NCBI GenBank assembly: GCA_003024175.1
Contig: MDYQ01000020.1
Location: 186,001-250,000, forward strand
Length of the DNA stretch: 64,000 bases
Direction of reading: 5' to 3'
Source of the DNA: Planoprotostelium fungivorum
Lineage: Eukaryota > Evosea > Variosea > Cavosteliida > Cavosteliaceae
Positions 22,583 through 34,225 of this stretch are shown in pieces (within the stretch, counting starts at the first letter, position 1; each line of letters begins with the position of its first letter). Position numbers and translations under genes: made by a program. Under the pieces are notes generated by a model that was given only the letters and a program-made list of their open reading frames with translations, did no database searches and had not been told where the DNA came from.

Positions 22583-22710
22583 ATAATAAATCTATTCGAT
22601 TGAATCGATGCTTTTATTTGCTTTATCTACCTCTATACGAAATTTCGTTATAAAAATAATTTTTCTGTTTTTCGGTCGGAAAGGTTAGGAACCAAGTCCC
22701 GCGGATAATA

Positions 22711-24448
22711 CAGAGAACGAAAACTGGGCGACAACACGTGACGACCTCGCATTCCACACGAACCACCGAGAGGAACTGCTCATTCCTCTGACGATTTTGG
22801 CTCCCTTATGTCGATCCAGTTCCTGTTGGAGGTCGTAATACCTCTCAACCGCCACCTTTATGCCTTGGATCTAGGTGTCCATTCGTAAGAGAGAGATGAA
22901 AGTGAGACCTTTGCTCGTGAGATCGATTTAGACAAGTGACTTGAGTAGCATCTGTGTCCTCCCGACGTCAACTGCGGTAGTACGAGATTTCCGCAGCGGT
23001 TTATTCATTCTTTCGCGATGGCGGTCACCATTCAGGCGCTCGTCCTCCTTGTATCTCTTAGCCTTGTATTTGCCCAAACCACATGCCAGACCACCAGGCT
23101 CAACAAGCTCATGAACGGCCAGATCAAGCCTTACGGTGCGTCGGCCCACGTCTAAAGACGTCACGCATGCTAACATGAGAAGGTGTGAACCTCGGCAGTT
23201 GGTTCGTCCTTGAGAGCTGGATGTCTCCCAACCCATGGTCCTCCAGCGGATGCGATACCGCCACCTACCCCGGCTCATACTTGTTGGAGCAATGCCTCAA
23301 AGGGTAGAAGATGGAAACATCATCCGATCTCGACTGACGCCATCTCAGCAAGGGAACCAGACAGAGCGTGATGAACAACCACTGGAACACCTTCATCACC
23401 GAAGCCGACTTTGCAAAGATGTCCACCAACGGCATCAACTTTGTCAGACTTCCCGTCGGCTGGTGGCACATCTATGACGCTCAGGGTGGCGTCGCTACCG
23501 CCAAGCTCAACAACAGTGTCTCCCCCGTTGACTACCAGTTCGGAGGTCTCGCCTACATCGACAAGGCTTTCGCCTGGGGAGCCAAGTATGGAATCGGTAG
23601 GTGTCGATAGAGTGTGTGTGAGGCTGACGGATGGAAGGTATTCTGTTGTGCTTGCACGCGGCACCCGGCAGCCAGGGAGGTACCGATAACTCTAGCCCTC
23701 CCAACAACTCTGGCGCCGTGAGTGTCTAACGTGTCTTCCGTGATGGCTGATGAAGGTATCAGTACTACTGGGACGCATACCAGAACAACCAAGACGCCAC
23801 CGTCGATGCCATCTCTCTGTACGCTCAGAGATACGGATCCAACTCCTCACTGTGGGGTATCGCTCTCTTAAACGAGCCCAGAGGTCAGCTGACTTCTCTC
23901 ACTCGCTACTACCTCAACGCTTACGCTGCCGTGCGTAAGTACGTTCCCACCAAGCCCATCGTTCTCAACCCCAGAATCGTCCCCTTTGAGATGGCCAACG
24001 AGACCGTGTGGACTACCTTCATGCAAGGCAGCCAGTACACCAACGTGTGGTTCGACCTCCACTTCTACTCTTGCTTCGGAGGTCAGTCACATCATCATCA
24101 TCATCATCGTGATCATCGTCACGACCTCGACTGATTCTCTCGATAGGTCCCGCCGACAAGAGCAACTCTGTCGATGCCATCAACTACATCAAAACCGAAC
24201 GCGTCAGCCAGATCAAATCTTACCGTGCCGCTCAGCCCAACAGAAAATTGCTCATCGGTGAATGGTCCGGTGCCAACAACTTTGGAGACAACAACGTCCT
24301 CGGTTTCGTCGACGCTCAGTCTGCCGTCTACGCTGCCGCCGATGCCTTCACCTTCTGGTCGTGGCAGGGAAGCGGTGGTGGCTGGAACTTGCAGGCTGGA
24401 CTCGGCGCCGGCATGAACACCACTTTGTTCAACAGCAACAAGTGTTAA
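22711..24448 (+). repeat. Inverted duplication, arm 1
   Basis: This arm, which includes about 300 bases upstream of the glucanase start and the whole gene, matches 32223-33985 in opposite orientation. Exons and introns are both similar and the promoter region is kept. The outer end lies against the DNA transposon. Arm 1 has about 20 extra bases near 22834. Confidence 0.9.
23018..24448 (+). CDS. Secreted GH5 exo-beta-1,3-glucanase, copy 1
   Basis: GH5 glucanases of this type hydrolyse beta-1,3-glucan from chain ends, with two glutamates as acid/base and nucleophile. The signal peptide MAVTIQALVLLVSLSLVFAQ is followed by GVNLGSWFVLESWMSPNPW, FVRLPVGWWHIYDAQGG, LLNEPRG (acid/base Glu), WFDLHFYSCFGG and LLIGEWSGANNFGDNN (nucleophile Glu), then FWSWQGSGGGWNL and a C-terminal NSNKC. 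This order is that of the GH5_9 exo-1,3-glucanase family. About five short introns are present, and the first is 23136-23182. It probably digests fungal or cyst-wall glucan outside the cell or in food vacuoles. It is one of three paralogues in the window. Confidence 0.92.
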
Positions 24449-24743
24449 AGACGAAAAGTCTCTGCTTGATAAACCTTCATGACGCTTATGGTGTTTGTTT
24501 CCACGGAGTGCATGTCGGGCGTGGTGAACGACAGGTGGACGATTCCGCATCACATGAGAACGAGGCTTGTTTGGATGTAATACAGCCGGTCAGCTGTTAT
24601 ATAGACCTCTTGCAAGGTCAATATTTCCCGCATCGTGATCACGCGGAAATTCCGCAAGCATCATCGGCGATGGAATGAGGGCCGATGTCCGAAACATCCG
24701 CCGAAATGCAACGCGGTGAGAGAAGAGATCAAATACACACAAC

Positions 24744-25502
24744 ATGAGCAATGTAGACACGACACAAGCGGCGTCCATCAATGAGGCGAGGGCACTCCCA
24801 AAGAGTGGTAGAGAGGAAGGGGTTGGTATTGAAGGAAACACTGTCTTCTTCTCCAGGACACCCGAAGATGAGCTCAGAGAAGCAGATGGACTGGTGTATC
24901 TGGTCAAAGGTATATCACCCGTAGGAGCAGGTTTCGACGTTCCACCTCATTGGCATCCCAGTGAGTCATTTGACTCCGTAATCATCGTCTGACGCATCAT
25001 TGCAGACCAATCTGAATTCTTCCGGTAAGAACTAAGACATCTCGACAACATGATAGAAGCTGACCCCTCGAAGCGTTTTCTGCGGCCAAGTTGTCATCAC
25101 TGTCGAAGGTGTCGTCACAACTCTCACCCCAGAGGATGGTGAATTTACCATTCCGGCTGGTGCAGTTCACTCCATCCACATCGATGCGGAGGTCCACTCC
25201 GAATTCGGAGAACGAACAGACGTGGACCCCATCAAGAAGATGTTGTTCTTAAGAGGACTCCTCCGCAAAGGAGGACAAGTCGAACCTCTCAGCATGGTGC
25301 AAGCTCTTCGCATCTTCTATGAGGACGGTGGGATGGGATGAAATGAGACGACGTTCTGACGTCATGTTCAGAGGACAGCTACCCTTCCACTGGATCGAAG
25401 ATGATGGACAGACTGATGGTGAACGTGGTGGGAGGATTCCTGGGAACGTATCTAGGTTTACGGAAGAATACCAGAATCACTCGAAGAGGAGAAACAACGT
25501 AG
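24744..25502 (+). CDS. Cupin-domain protein with hydrophobic C-terminal segment
   Basis: ATG 24744 opens MSNVDTTQAASINEARALPK. The fold is a small double-stranded beta-helix: VGAGFDVPPHWHP gives the HWH-type metal-ligand strand, EFF follows after an intron, and GEFTIPAGAVHSIHI gives the second cupin motif with a PxGxxH core. Members bind a metal or small ligand, and the substrate cannot be told here. The last exon ends in LMVNVVGGFLGTYLGL, a short hydrophobic segment that could associate with a membrane, then RITRRGETT and TAG at 25500-25502. It lies inside the spacer between the two inverted glucanase copies. Confidence 0.75.
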
Positions 25503-25554
25503 ACGTCTGTAGATGATAAAAAGATGAAGATGTAAACTTTTATTTATAGTCAAA

Positions 25555-26542
25555 TTAGAATCCGTGGTCGAAGGGAATTGGCTGACCAGGAGAGAAACAG
25601 AACCTCACAGCTGCTCTCAACCTCTGACACATGATCGTGTACTGTGTCATGCGATAGATTTCGTTGTAGTCGATCCTGTGAGTGCACTCTTCGGTGGTGA
25701 CCTGCGTGACATCAGACGAGAAGACGGATCGATCACTTGTACATCCATCCAACTGCAGGCGAATCTCGAGAGAGGCTCTAAAATTATAGTGTAGTCGCTG
25801 TCGGTCAGTCGTCTGAAACCTGGAATACCCTGTGGTTGTTCCATGGTGATGTAAGAGCTGTATCTGGCGCAATTGGGATGCAATGAGTGAGATTCTGCCG
25901 GCAGGTAGACGAACAGACCGTTGCTGAGATAGAAACTGAGAAGTGTCGTGGGCTCTTTGGACTCGGGGTGTGCGAAGGGGCATATTTCCATCTGCATCAT
26001 ATGAGAAGGTGTCGATCTGATCATCGTCGAATCACCAAACCGCCGAACAGATTGCCGTTGATCTCGTGGTAGATCCTCTTGGACATCGGCATGCAGATCA
26101 ACTTACCCTTGGCAAAGGTGAACATGTTGTTCTGATCTTCCTGTAAAGCTTCCCTGTTTTTCTCGAGTACAGAGATGAAGACGTCAGTCAATCGAGAGAA
26201 GGATGAGAGGCGTGAGCCACCCTCTTGGATGTGTTTCTCTTCCAATTGAAACCAGATGGGATCTTGAAGTGAAGCCATGTGGTTGAGCATTGTTTGCTGT
26301 GTTGAAAATGAAGAGCTGGAGGATTCCGTACTCTCTAAATGGATTTATTCTTCTTCTCCTGCAAATTTCGATTTCGACGGCGTCCGTAGGGACGAAGATG
26401 AGATCGGTCGCTTGAGAGGATGAGCCGGTGAAGGGTGAGAGGTCGATGAAGAGAGGTCGAGGAGAAGAGCGAAGGATGTTTGCGATGAACAATCCTCTGA
26501 CAGACACGTAACTTGATCGATAAGCGACGAGAATATAGACAT
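25555..26542 (-). CDS. Uncharacterised multi-exon protein
   Basis: I do not recognise this gene. The start at 26542 reads MSIFSSLIDQVTCLSEDCSS with a Ser-rich stretch. Following exons contain QDPIWFQLEEKHIQEGGSRL, RLTDVFISVLEKNREALQED (a helical, possibly coiled-coil segment), FVYLPAESHSLHPNC, and a C-terminal exon with DYNEIYRMTQYTIMCQRL ending PFDHGF at 25555. Short introns separate the pieces. The coding look is good (clear frame conservation across joins), but no domain or location signal is evident. It is tail-to-tail with the cupin gene, about 50 bases apart. Confidence 0.5.
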
Positions 26543-27272
26543 AGAGTGATCATGACAAAATTATGAGAAGTATGATCTTGATCTTTTATTCATTAACTGT
26601 TGGCTTTCCTTCCTGTTTGAACCTATCCAGAAATCAATGGATTGAACATACGAAGAAATCGAATGTACGATGAGATCACAATCAGAATAAAAAGATCACC
26701 ACGAGTATGTCTGAAGTCCAGACATTAGATATTTGAAGATTTCATCATAGTATGATAAAGAAGAGGAGATGTATGGAGTGCTCACCTGTTGGACCGAGAA
26801 ATAATGGTGATGAGCTCAGAAAGGTCTCGTTGTTCACAGACAGAAAAGTATAAAACCAAGAAAAACTTTTTACTCATCGATAAACGTTTTTGACACATTG
26901 TCCATTACTCCCTCTATTGATCGAACGAGGAACAACAGATGATGAAAAAGACAACCGGGTGAACTGGGCTGATGTTTCCAAGTTTGAAGCCACAAAGGAA
27001 TAGAGACGTTGCCGGGATAAAAATCGATGTAACGATGTTGATCAGCAGAATAGACCCACTCTTTGGAGAGCTCACAGCAAACCAGCCCTGTGAGAATAAA
27101 ACGTCGGGGGTTCCTCAACGTCCCCCCCTTCGGACTCGCAAGATGACAGCCCAATTGTCTTGAGCTTGCGGTTCATGTGCCACTGACATTTACAGGAAGA
27201 GAGAATGATCAACAGAACCCCCGCAATTCCGCAGTATCGCCACCCCGTATCGATCATTTTACCTCCCGCAGC
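26543..27272. other. Interval upstream of the beta-helix receptor
   Basis: AT-rich DNA lies between two divergently oriented genes and presumably holds both promoters. A minus-strand frame near 27070-27270 (MIDTGWRYCGIAGVLLIILS) looks like a small membrane protein start but could not be completed. Confidence 0.4.
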
Positions 27273-30200
27273 ATGAGCCCGAACGGTGTTGTACTGGTAT
27301 GTTGGGCCCTGTTGTCTATAGCACTGGCTACCTGTGATTATCGAATATCTGTCGTCGATCAACTCGAACAGAGTGGGTTGATGATGTTCATCTTTGTGCT
27401 GACATCGACATCACAGCCGCCGCCAGTATAAACAGTTCATGTAGTGTCATCACCCTGACCCTCGATGCAACGCAATTTGGAGAAGAAGACACGATCGAAA
27501 GAATTTCTCTCTCTGTCAACAGCACAAGTACTCTCGTTCTGAAGGGAACAGTCGACACGATCATCAATGTCGGTTTAGACATCTTCATCCGCGGAGGTCA
27601 GGTTAACATTTCGGGCCTGACCTTTCTTTGGGTGCAAAACACGTCCTTTGCTTTGAACATCACGTCTGCATCATCTGTTTTCTTGAGTGACTGCCACTTT
27701 CACGGCAATGAAGGTGGAGGCATCACCATCGTCAGCCCGTCAGACCGGGTCGTCGTCTACAATTGCACATTCACTGCCTGTGGCAACACGGGTGATTCGA
27801 TCTCATCCATCACGCATCCATTCATTTCTTTCAGAGACATCACAACACGGAGGGGGTTTCTATCTATCCAATGCCACCCACTGTGACGTTCTGATCAGCT
27901 GCTGCATCTTTTGGGACAATGTGATGACCAATGTGCTCGGCGGAGGCTTTACCATCGATGGAAACTTTGGATCCATCATCGTCACAGACAGCGACTTCCG
28001 TAGAAATCTTGCCGTCGGTGGTAGTGGCTTCTATTACACGCTCGGTTCCACTTCTAAGAACCTCTTGGTGCAGGACTGCTTCTTCGATGAGAACGACTCC
28101 GATGCTGTGTCAACACCTGGCGGTGGTGTTGGCTTTCTATTGGCCGGAGATATAGACGAATCCGTCACCATCAACCGAAATTATTTCTCTCGTCAGACGG
28201 CCGTAGACGAGTCCACAGGGGGAGGAGGTGGTCATCGTCATGTCTTCCATCTTCCACTCATCACAATGAGATGATCTTTCCATCACGATGCACGCTGAAC
28301 GAAACTGCCAGGTTTCCAGCTCTTCGGTAGCACTCCCCTCCTCTACGTCAACTCGAGCCACTTCTACAACAACAGCGCTTACTCCGGCAGTGGTTTCTCC
28401 ATACAGACTCTCACGACCAAATTCAACCTCCTCGTCATTGTCTTCAATTGCACATTCAATCTCAACGATGGCTACACCGCCACATCCGTATTTTTCAATC
28501 AGCAAGTGAACGTGACCACTTACCTCGTCGACTCTTGTCGTTTCACGAGGAACAACGCAGAGAGCTCCACACCGACCCTCTTCTTTGGAAACGTCCAGAC
28601 AGACAGGGTGGACGTCGAACGATCGTCTAACGATCTCACACTCTCTTCAGTTACAAGTGAAGAGTTGTTATTTCTCACAGAACACGCTCGAGCTGCAAGC
28701 CACCGTCGACGTTGGAAATATCAACCTCAACTCTCCCGCCCACACGGTGACTCTCTCGATGCATCTTTCACTCACGTTCACACCAGGTCACGTTTGATGA
28801 CGTTCAATTCATCGATAACCCTTCCGGTGGAATCATCGTGGCGAATCCGTTAGACAACCTCATCGTCACAAACAGTCGATTCAGCGGTAACAGTGGTCTC
28901 ACCGTGGGGAATGCCATCGCGATCACGTCTACGGTTACCAATTTGACCGTAAGAGACACAATTTTCACTGGACAGACTTCTAGAACTTTCGGTGGAGCCA
29001 TCGCTGTGCTGACTGCCATTGTGAGTCATTCATCTCGCTCCAGCATTCCATTGATTCGAATGATCACTTGAAATGACATCGGTCTCACTCGAATGTAGAC
29101 GGTGAATATCAGCAATTGTACTTTCACGAACAATTCGGCATTGGCAGGTTACGATGGAGGAGCTATCTTCATAGAAGAAGCTGTGACGGTTGTCCTCCAA
29201 GATAATTATTTTGGAGGAAATTTCGCCACGCAGGGAGGAGCCATCGGTATCCTCACAGCATTGCCGGTGAGATTCAGACCGACGTGGTCGATTCCACGTC
29301 TCATGATCTCATGACGCGATGACAGATCGACATCACCTCTATTGGAGATACGTTCGAGAGCAATGCGGCCGATCACTTGGGTGGATGTTTCTTCTTCAAT
29401 TCGGTGGCGGCAGAAGATAGCATCGTGTCGATTGTGAATACGATATTCTACAATAATAGTGCCTTATACGGTGGCGTTCTACAACTCACCGGAGACATCG
29501 ACTCGATCCTCTTCACCAACGTGACTGTCTCTCACAATACGGCCAGGTATTTATTCTATTTTATTTCATCTCACCGTATCGGTAGATCCGGTGGAGTCTT
29601 GTACCTGCAGAACAGTGATCAATTGAGGTTGTTGAAGATAGAAGCGAGCACGTTTGACTCCAATATGGCGTCTGAGACTGGAGCGATATCGATCAACATA
29701 CCTATAGGAAACTTCATCGTCAGCAGTGAGTGAGATGAGAGAGGGGAACGCTAACGAGAAGATAGATAGCTTGTTCTCAAAGAATGAGGCTACGGTGGGG
29801 ACTGGTGGAGCTGTATCTCTGCAGGGGATATTGAACGGACAATTGTCCAACGTGTCGTTCCATGGAAACACAGGTTATTACGGTGGAGCCGTTGCTCTGA
29901 TGGGCCAGAACAAAGATCTGACCTTCTCCAACGCGGAAATGTCACAAAATCGAGCTCAATATAACGGTGAGACGTCTCACAATCGACTTCTCTGATGCAT
30001 CGACAGGCGGAGCCGTGTACGTACAAGACTTGGCCACGCTCGACCGTCTACAATTCAACAACTCCATTTTCGATTCCAATGCGGCCGATCTCGACGGCGG
30101 AGCTTTCGATTTGAGAGGTAGCAGCGGCAACGTCTTCGTTTCAAATTCTTCCCTCTATCACAACACAGCCGGGAGCGACGGTGGTGCCATCCATTGCATA

Positions 30201-32192
30201 CAGCACGGCACCCAAGTCACTCTCAATGATTCAGACTTGATTCAAAACAACGCCACGGGCAGTGGTGGAGCTGTGTACGTCATATCTGGAGGCGGGGTTT
30301 CGAACAAGAGGACGAATACTGCCACGATGAATCTGTACGGAGAGAAATTTCGCGGAAATGTGGCGGGAAACTTGGGAGGAGCTATGAGTGTGGGAGGAGG
30401 AGCTACGGTGAAGATGAATGAGGGATCTATGTCTGGCAATACGGCCGCGGAGGGAGGTGACAGTGTCGTCACGTCATCGAGCGGCTCTCTACAACTATCG
30501 GGTGTGGAGAATTCAGGGACGGTATTGATCGAATCATCTTCCACCGTGAGTCGGATATCTGTGATGCGCATTCGTGTCACTCATTCGATGTCTATCATCT
30601 CAATATAAAAAACAAATCGTCATCCATCTTTTGATCATCCCGATGATGATCTGATCAACCAACAGTTGATCGTGAACGACGGTACCACTGGAGCAGACGT
30701 AAGATGTAACACCGGAGAGGCACAGAAATCTTCAGACGGCTCCTACTCTTGCGTCGTTCACCCCACGAAGAACACAGGACTCATCGTGGGCCTAACCCTC
30801 GGCCTTCTCTTCCTCGTCACGCTCGTCACCGTAGTCACTCTCTTCGTTTGGAGGTGAAACATGAATATTTCGACATCATAACTCGTTCACATCTGAAACG
30901 TCAAACAGAAACACGGTGAACCAGAGGAGAGAAGAAGAACAGAGCATATTGGCCCTCACGAGCGCTCTGGGAAGAGATAGAGAGGGCGTCATCGATTACG
31001 AAGAGTTGAAGAACGTGACGGAGACCCCTCTGACGAAGAGAGGAGGAGTCATGGTGGCAGAATGGAGGGCCATCCGTGTGTCCGTCAAACAGATCGACGG
31101 GAGATTCGGCTTCGAAGAGTTATCGGCCTTTCTGAAGCAAGTGGCGGTGCTGAGAGATATGAAAAGACATCCGAATGTCGTTCTGTTCTTGGGAATCACC
31201 GTACCACCGCAGATTCTGTCAATCATCACGGTGGGAGAATACATCACAAACATGATGATCACCACGATCATCACGATGATGACGTCATCGTGTGTCTCAT
31301 CATGGACGTTCTCATGTGATGATAGGAATTCGCTGACGGAGGAAATCTTCGTGATCTATTGAGAGACGATCGTGAGATCGATTACAAGATCAAGTTACAA
31401 TACATGGCCCAGATTGCATTGGGAATGAATCATCTACATTCAGAAGGAATCGTCCACAAGTGAGATCCTCTCTATCACACTCTCGCCTCACACTTCATGA
31501 GAGAGCTATCTGCGGAGAACATTCTCATCACAAAGTCCACGGTGAAGATCTCTGGGTTTGGCTTGTCTCAGTTGAAGCCAAAGAACAAAATGGAGAGACT
31601 CAAGACATCCGCGAAATATATGGCCCCCGAATGTGAGCAGACGAACACATAATGATGGAGATCATGAGATGATGAGATGATGGAGATAGAATTGAACGAT
31701 GCCAGGTATATCGAGCGAGATATCCAATCGTGAGACCGACGTCTATTCCTTCTCTATATTGGCGTGGGAGATCCTCCACGGCACGGAGCCGTACGCATTC
31801 TCTTCACCGATCGAGATCGCCGTGAGCGTATCGCAGGGTGGAAGGCCTCCAGTGGATGATTCACTTCTAGGGATGCTCTTGGCGGGTGAGAGTCTATCTG
31901 CTTTCTCTTCGTCTCTCACTGATGGCCGTCAGACTGCTGGGCCGACAGCCCCAACGTGCGTCCCACATTCAACGTGAGTCGTAAATCACGAGTCTTCTCT
32001 TAGATTCTGACATTAACTCTGCAGGACATCTGCGTAGCATTAGAGAGGATGGGAACGATATCGAGAGAAGAGAGAGACGATGATGTGGAGATGATGACAC
32101 CAGAGCGGGGCCATTATTCTGGAATCCGATACAACAGCAGTTTCCGCACGAAGAGTGTCATCGTAGAGACACCTCACCAAGAAGAATCGTAA
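27273..32192 (+). CDS. Receptor with Pmp-like beta-helix ectodomain, TM helix and pseudokinase
   Basis: The likely start MSPNGVVLVCWALLSIALA is a signal peptide; the first exon join is unresolved. The ectodomain is a right-handed beta-helix of many short repeats with GGA(I/V) and F-x-x-N-x-A motifs, such as CTFTNNSALAGYDGGAIFI, FDSNAADLDGGAF and LYHNTAGSDGGAI. This is the pattern of chlamydial polymorphic membrane proteins and of many protist surface proteins. A TM helix (LTLGLLFLVTLVTVVTLFV) lies near 30795-30850. The cytosolic kinase-like domain keeps VSVKQID, HPNVVLFLG, KYMAPE and VYSFSILAWEIL (tyrosine-kinase-like type). HRD reads HKE, DFG reads GFG, and the alpha-C Glu position reads Gln, so activity is doubtful. 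The stop is at 32190-32192, 30 bases from the convergent glucanase gene. Confidence 0.82.
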
Positions 32193-32222
32193 TTCCATTT
32201 ATAAAGCACATTTATCTCGTCT

Positions 32223-33718
32223 TCAACATTTGCTGAAGAGTGTGGTGTTCATACCGGCGTACAATCCAGCCTGTAAGTTCCAGCCACCACCGCTTCCCTG
32301 CCACGACCAGAAGGTGAAGGCATCGGCGGCAGCGTAAACGGCAGTCTGAGCGTCGATGAAACCGATGACGTTGTTGTCTCCAAAGTTGTTGGCTCCGGAC
32401 CATTCACCGATGAGGAGCTTCTTGGTGGGCTGAGCGGCGCGGTAGGCTTGGATCTGGCTGACGCGCTCGGTTTTGATGTAGTTGATGGCATCGACAGAGT
32501 TGTTCTTATCGGCAGGACCTGGCACAAGTCAGTCACGATGATGATGATGATGATGATGGTGATGATGATTGTGATGACTGACCTCCGAAGCAAGAGTAGA
32601 GGTGGAGATCGAACCACACGTTGGTGTACTGACTGCCTTGCATGAATGACGTCCAGATTGGCTCCATGGCTGATTCGAAGGGAACGATTCTGGGGTTGAG
32701 GACGATGGGCTTGGTGGGAACAAACTTACGTACGGCAGCGTAAGCGTTGAGGTAGTAGCGAGTGAGAGAAGTCAGCTGAGGAAGAGTCAGACGCGATGAT
32801 GATGAAGGCAAGTGACTTGTGGATGATGTGATGGATCACACTCACAGAACCTCTGGGCTCGTTGAGAAGAGAGATACCCCACAGAGCGGTGCTGTTGGCG
32901 TATCTCTTAGCATACAGAGCGATGGAGTCCACTGTGGCGTCCTGGTTGTTCTGGTATGCATCCCAGTAGTACTGACACCTTCATCAGCCATCACAGAAGA
33001 CACGTCAGACACTCACGGCGCCAGAGTTGTTGGGAGGGCTAGAGTTATCGGTACCTCCCTGGCTGCCAGGTGCCGCATGCATGCACAACAGAATACCTTC
33101 CACTCGTCAGCCTCACAGACAACCTCGATCGACGCCTACCAATTCCATACTTGGCTCCCCAGGCGAAAGCCTTGTCGATGTAGGCGAGACCTCCGAACTG
33201 GTAGTCCACGGGAGAGACACTGTTGTTGAGCTTGGCTGTAGCGACGCCACCCTGAGCGTCGTAGATGTGCCACCAGCCGACGGGCAGTCTGACAAAGTTG
33301 ATGCCGTTGGCGGACATCTTTGCAAAGTCGGCTTCGGTGATGAAGGTGTTCCAGTGGTTGTTCATCACGCTCTGTCTGGTTCCCTTGCTGAGATGGCGTC
33401 AGTCGAGATCGGATGATGTTTCCATCTTCTACCCTTTGAGGCATTGCTCCAACAAGTATGAGCCGGGGTAGGTGGCGGTATCGCATCCGCTGGAGGACCA
33501 TGGGTTGGGAGACATCCAGCTCTCAAGGACGAACCAACTGCCGAGGTTCACACCTTCTCACGTTAGCATGCGTGACGTCTTTAGACGTGAGCCGACACAC
33601 CGTAAGGCTTGATCTGGCCGTTCATGAGCTTGTTGAGCCTGGTGGTCTGGCATGTGGTTTGGGCAAATACAAGGCTAAGAGATACAAGGAGGACGAGCGC
33701 CTGAACGGTGACCGCCAT
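32223..33718 (-). CDS. Secreted GH5 exo-beta-1,3-glucanase, copy 2
   Basis: This is nearly identical to copy 1 in sequence and intron positions: signal peptide, GVNLGSWFVLESWMSPNPW, FVRLPVGWWHIYDAQGG, LLNEPRG, WFDLHLYSCFGG, LLIGEWSGANNFGDNN, and a C-terminus ending TTLFSKC. Both catalytic glutamates are kept, so it should be active. One intron carries a long ATG-triplet run (near 32537-32578). It is the inverted partner of copy 1 and tandem with copy 3. It converges on the beta-helix receptor gene with a 30-base gap, so 3' UTRs must overlap or be very short. Confidence 0.92.
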
Positions 33719-33985
33719 CGCGAAAGAATGAATAAACCGCTGCGGAAATCTCTTCCTACCGCAGTTGACGTCGGCTACTCAAGTCAATTGTCTAAATCGA
33801 TCTCGCGAGCAAAGGACTCATTCCAATCTAGCCCTTACGAACGGACACGTAGATCCAAGGCATAAAGGTCCTCCAACAGGAACTGGATCGACATAACCGA
33901 GCCAAAATCGTCAGAGAATGAGCAGTTCCTCGGTGGGTTCGTGTGGAATGCGAGGTCGTCACGTGTTGTCGCCCAGTTTTCGTTC
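32223..33985 (-). repeat. Inverted duplication, arm 2
   Basis: This is the reverse-complement match of 22711-24448. Homology runs through the gene and about 270 bases of upstream DNA, and stops at ATACAGAGAACG, the same point where arm 1 meets the transposon. The intron-1 sequence TCTAAAGACGTCAC is preserved in both arms. Confidence 0.9.
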
Positions 33986-34010
33986 TCTGTATGTTTTTTA
34001 TGTGGTGCGA

Positions 34011-34225
34011 TGGAGAAACAGCCGCTCAGTCGTCTTTGTTTTTCTGCAGAAACTCCCTCACGCACACGATCTTGGCGATGGGGTCGCACGATGACAGCTC
34101 TTGGTGATGAGCGCGATGATGAGCCAGTTCAAGATGTGCGCGTGTTCGACACCGTAAATGAAGACAAGAAAACGCACGAGTGGATTAATCGACAAATGAA
34201 GAGGTCTCGTCTTAACACTGGCTGA
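34011..34225 (+). CDS. Small hydrophilic ORF (about 71 residues)
   Basis: I do not recognise it. ATG 34011 opens MEKQPLSRLCFSAETPSRTR and the frame ends DTVNEDKKTHEWINRQMKRS and RLNTG. The composition is basic at both ends and acidic in the middle. Its stop overlaps the stop of the minus-strand glucanase copy 3 by 14 bases, which is tight even for this genome. It could be real, or a chance frame in the glucanase 3' region. Confidence 0.3.

Larger units (their letters stand above)
20956..22708. mobile_element. Non-autonomous DNA transposon with ~30-bp TIRs
   Basis: The left end TTATCCGCGGGACTTGGTTC (20956 on) is repeated inverted at the right end (to 22708), extending about 30 bases with one or two mismatches. 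A TA flanks each end (20954-20955 and 22709-22710), as expected for a TA target-site duplication of the Tc1/mariner-like superfamily. No transposase was found inside, and the frames present are short and lack a DDE motif. The interior holds a minisatellite at 21243-21440 and a perfect hairpin near 22550-22582. Its right edge coincides exactly with the outer limit of homology between the two inverted glucanase copies. Confidence 0.75.

Noticed and set aside
24050-24134. Poly-His peptide frames near the glucanase genes and elsewhere
   Set aside because: They come from CAT repeats inside introns and are not in the reading frame of the enzymes.
27072-27362. Possible retroelement RNase H fragment on the minus strand
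   Set aside because: Only a loose similarity in a Ser/Cys-rich stretch, with no catalytic residues or neighbouring RT or integrase motifs.
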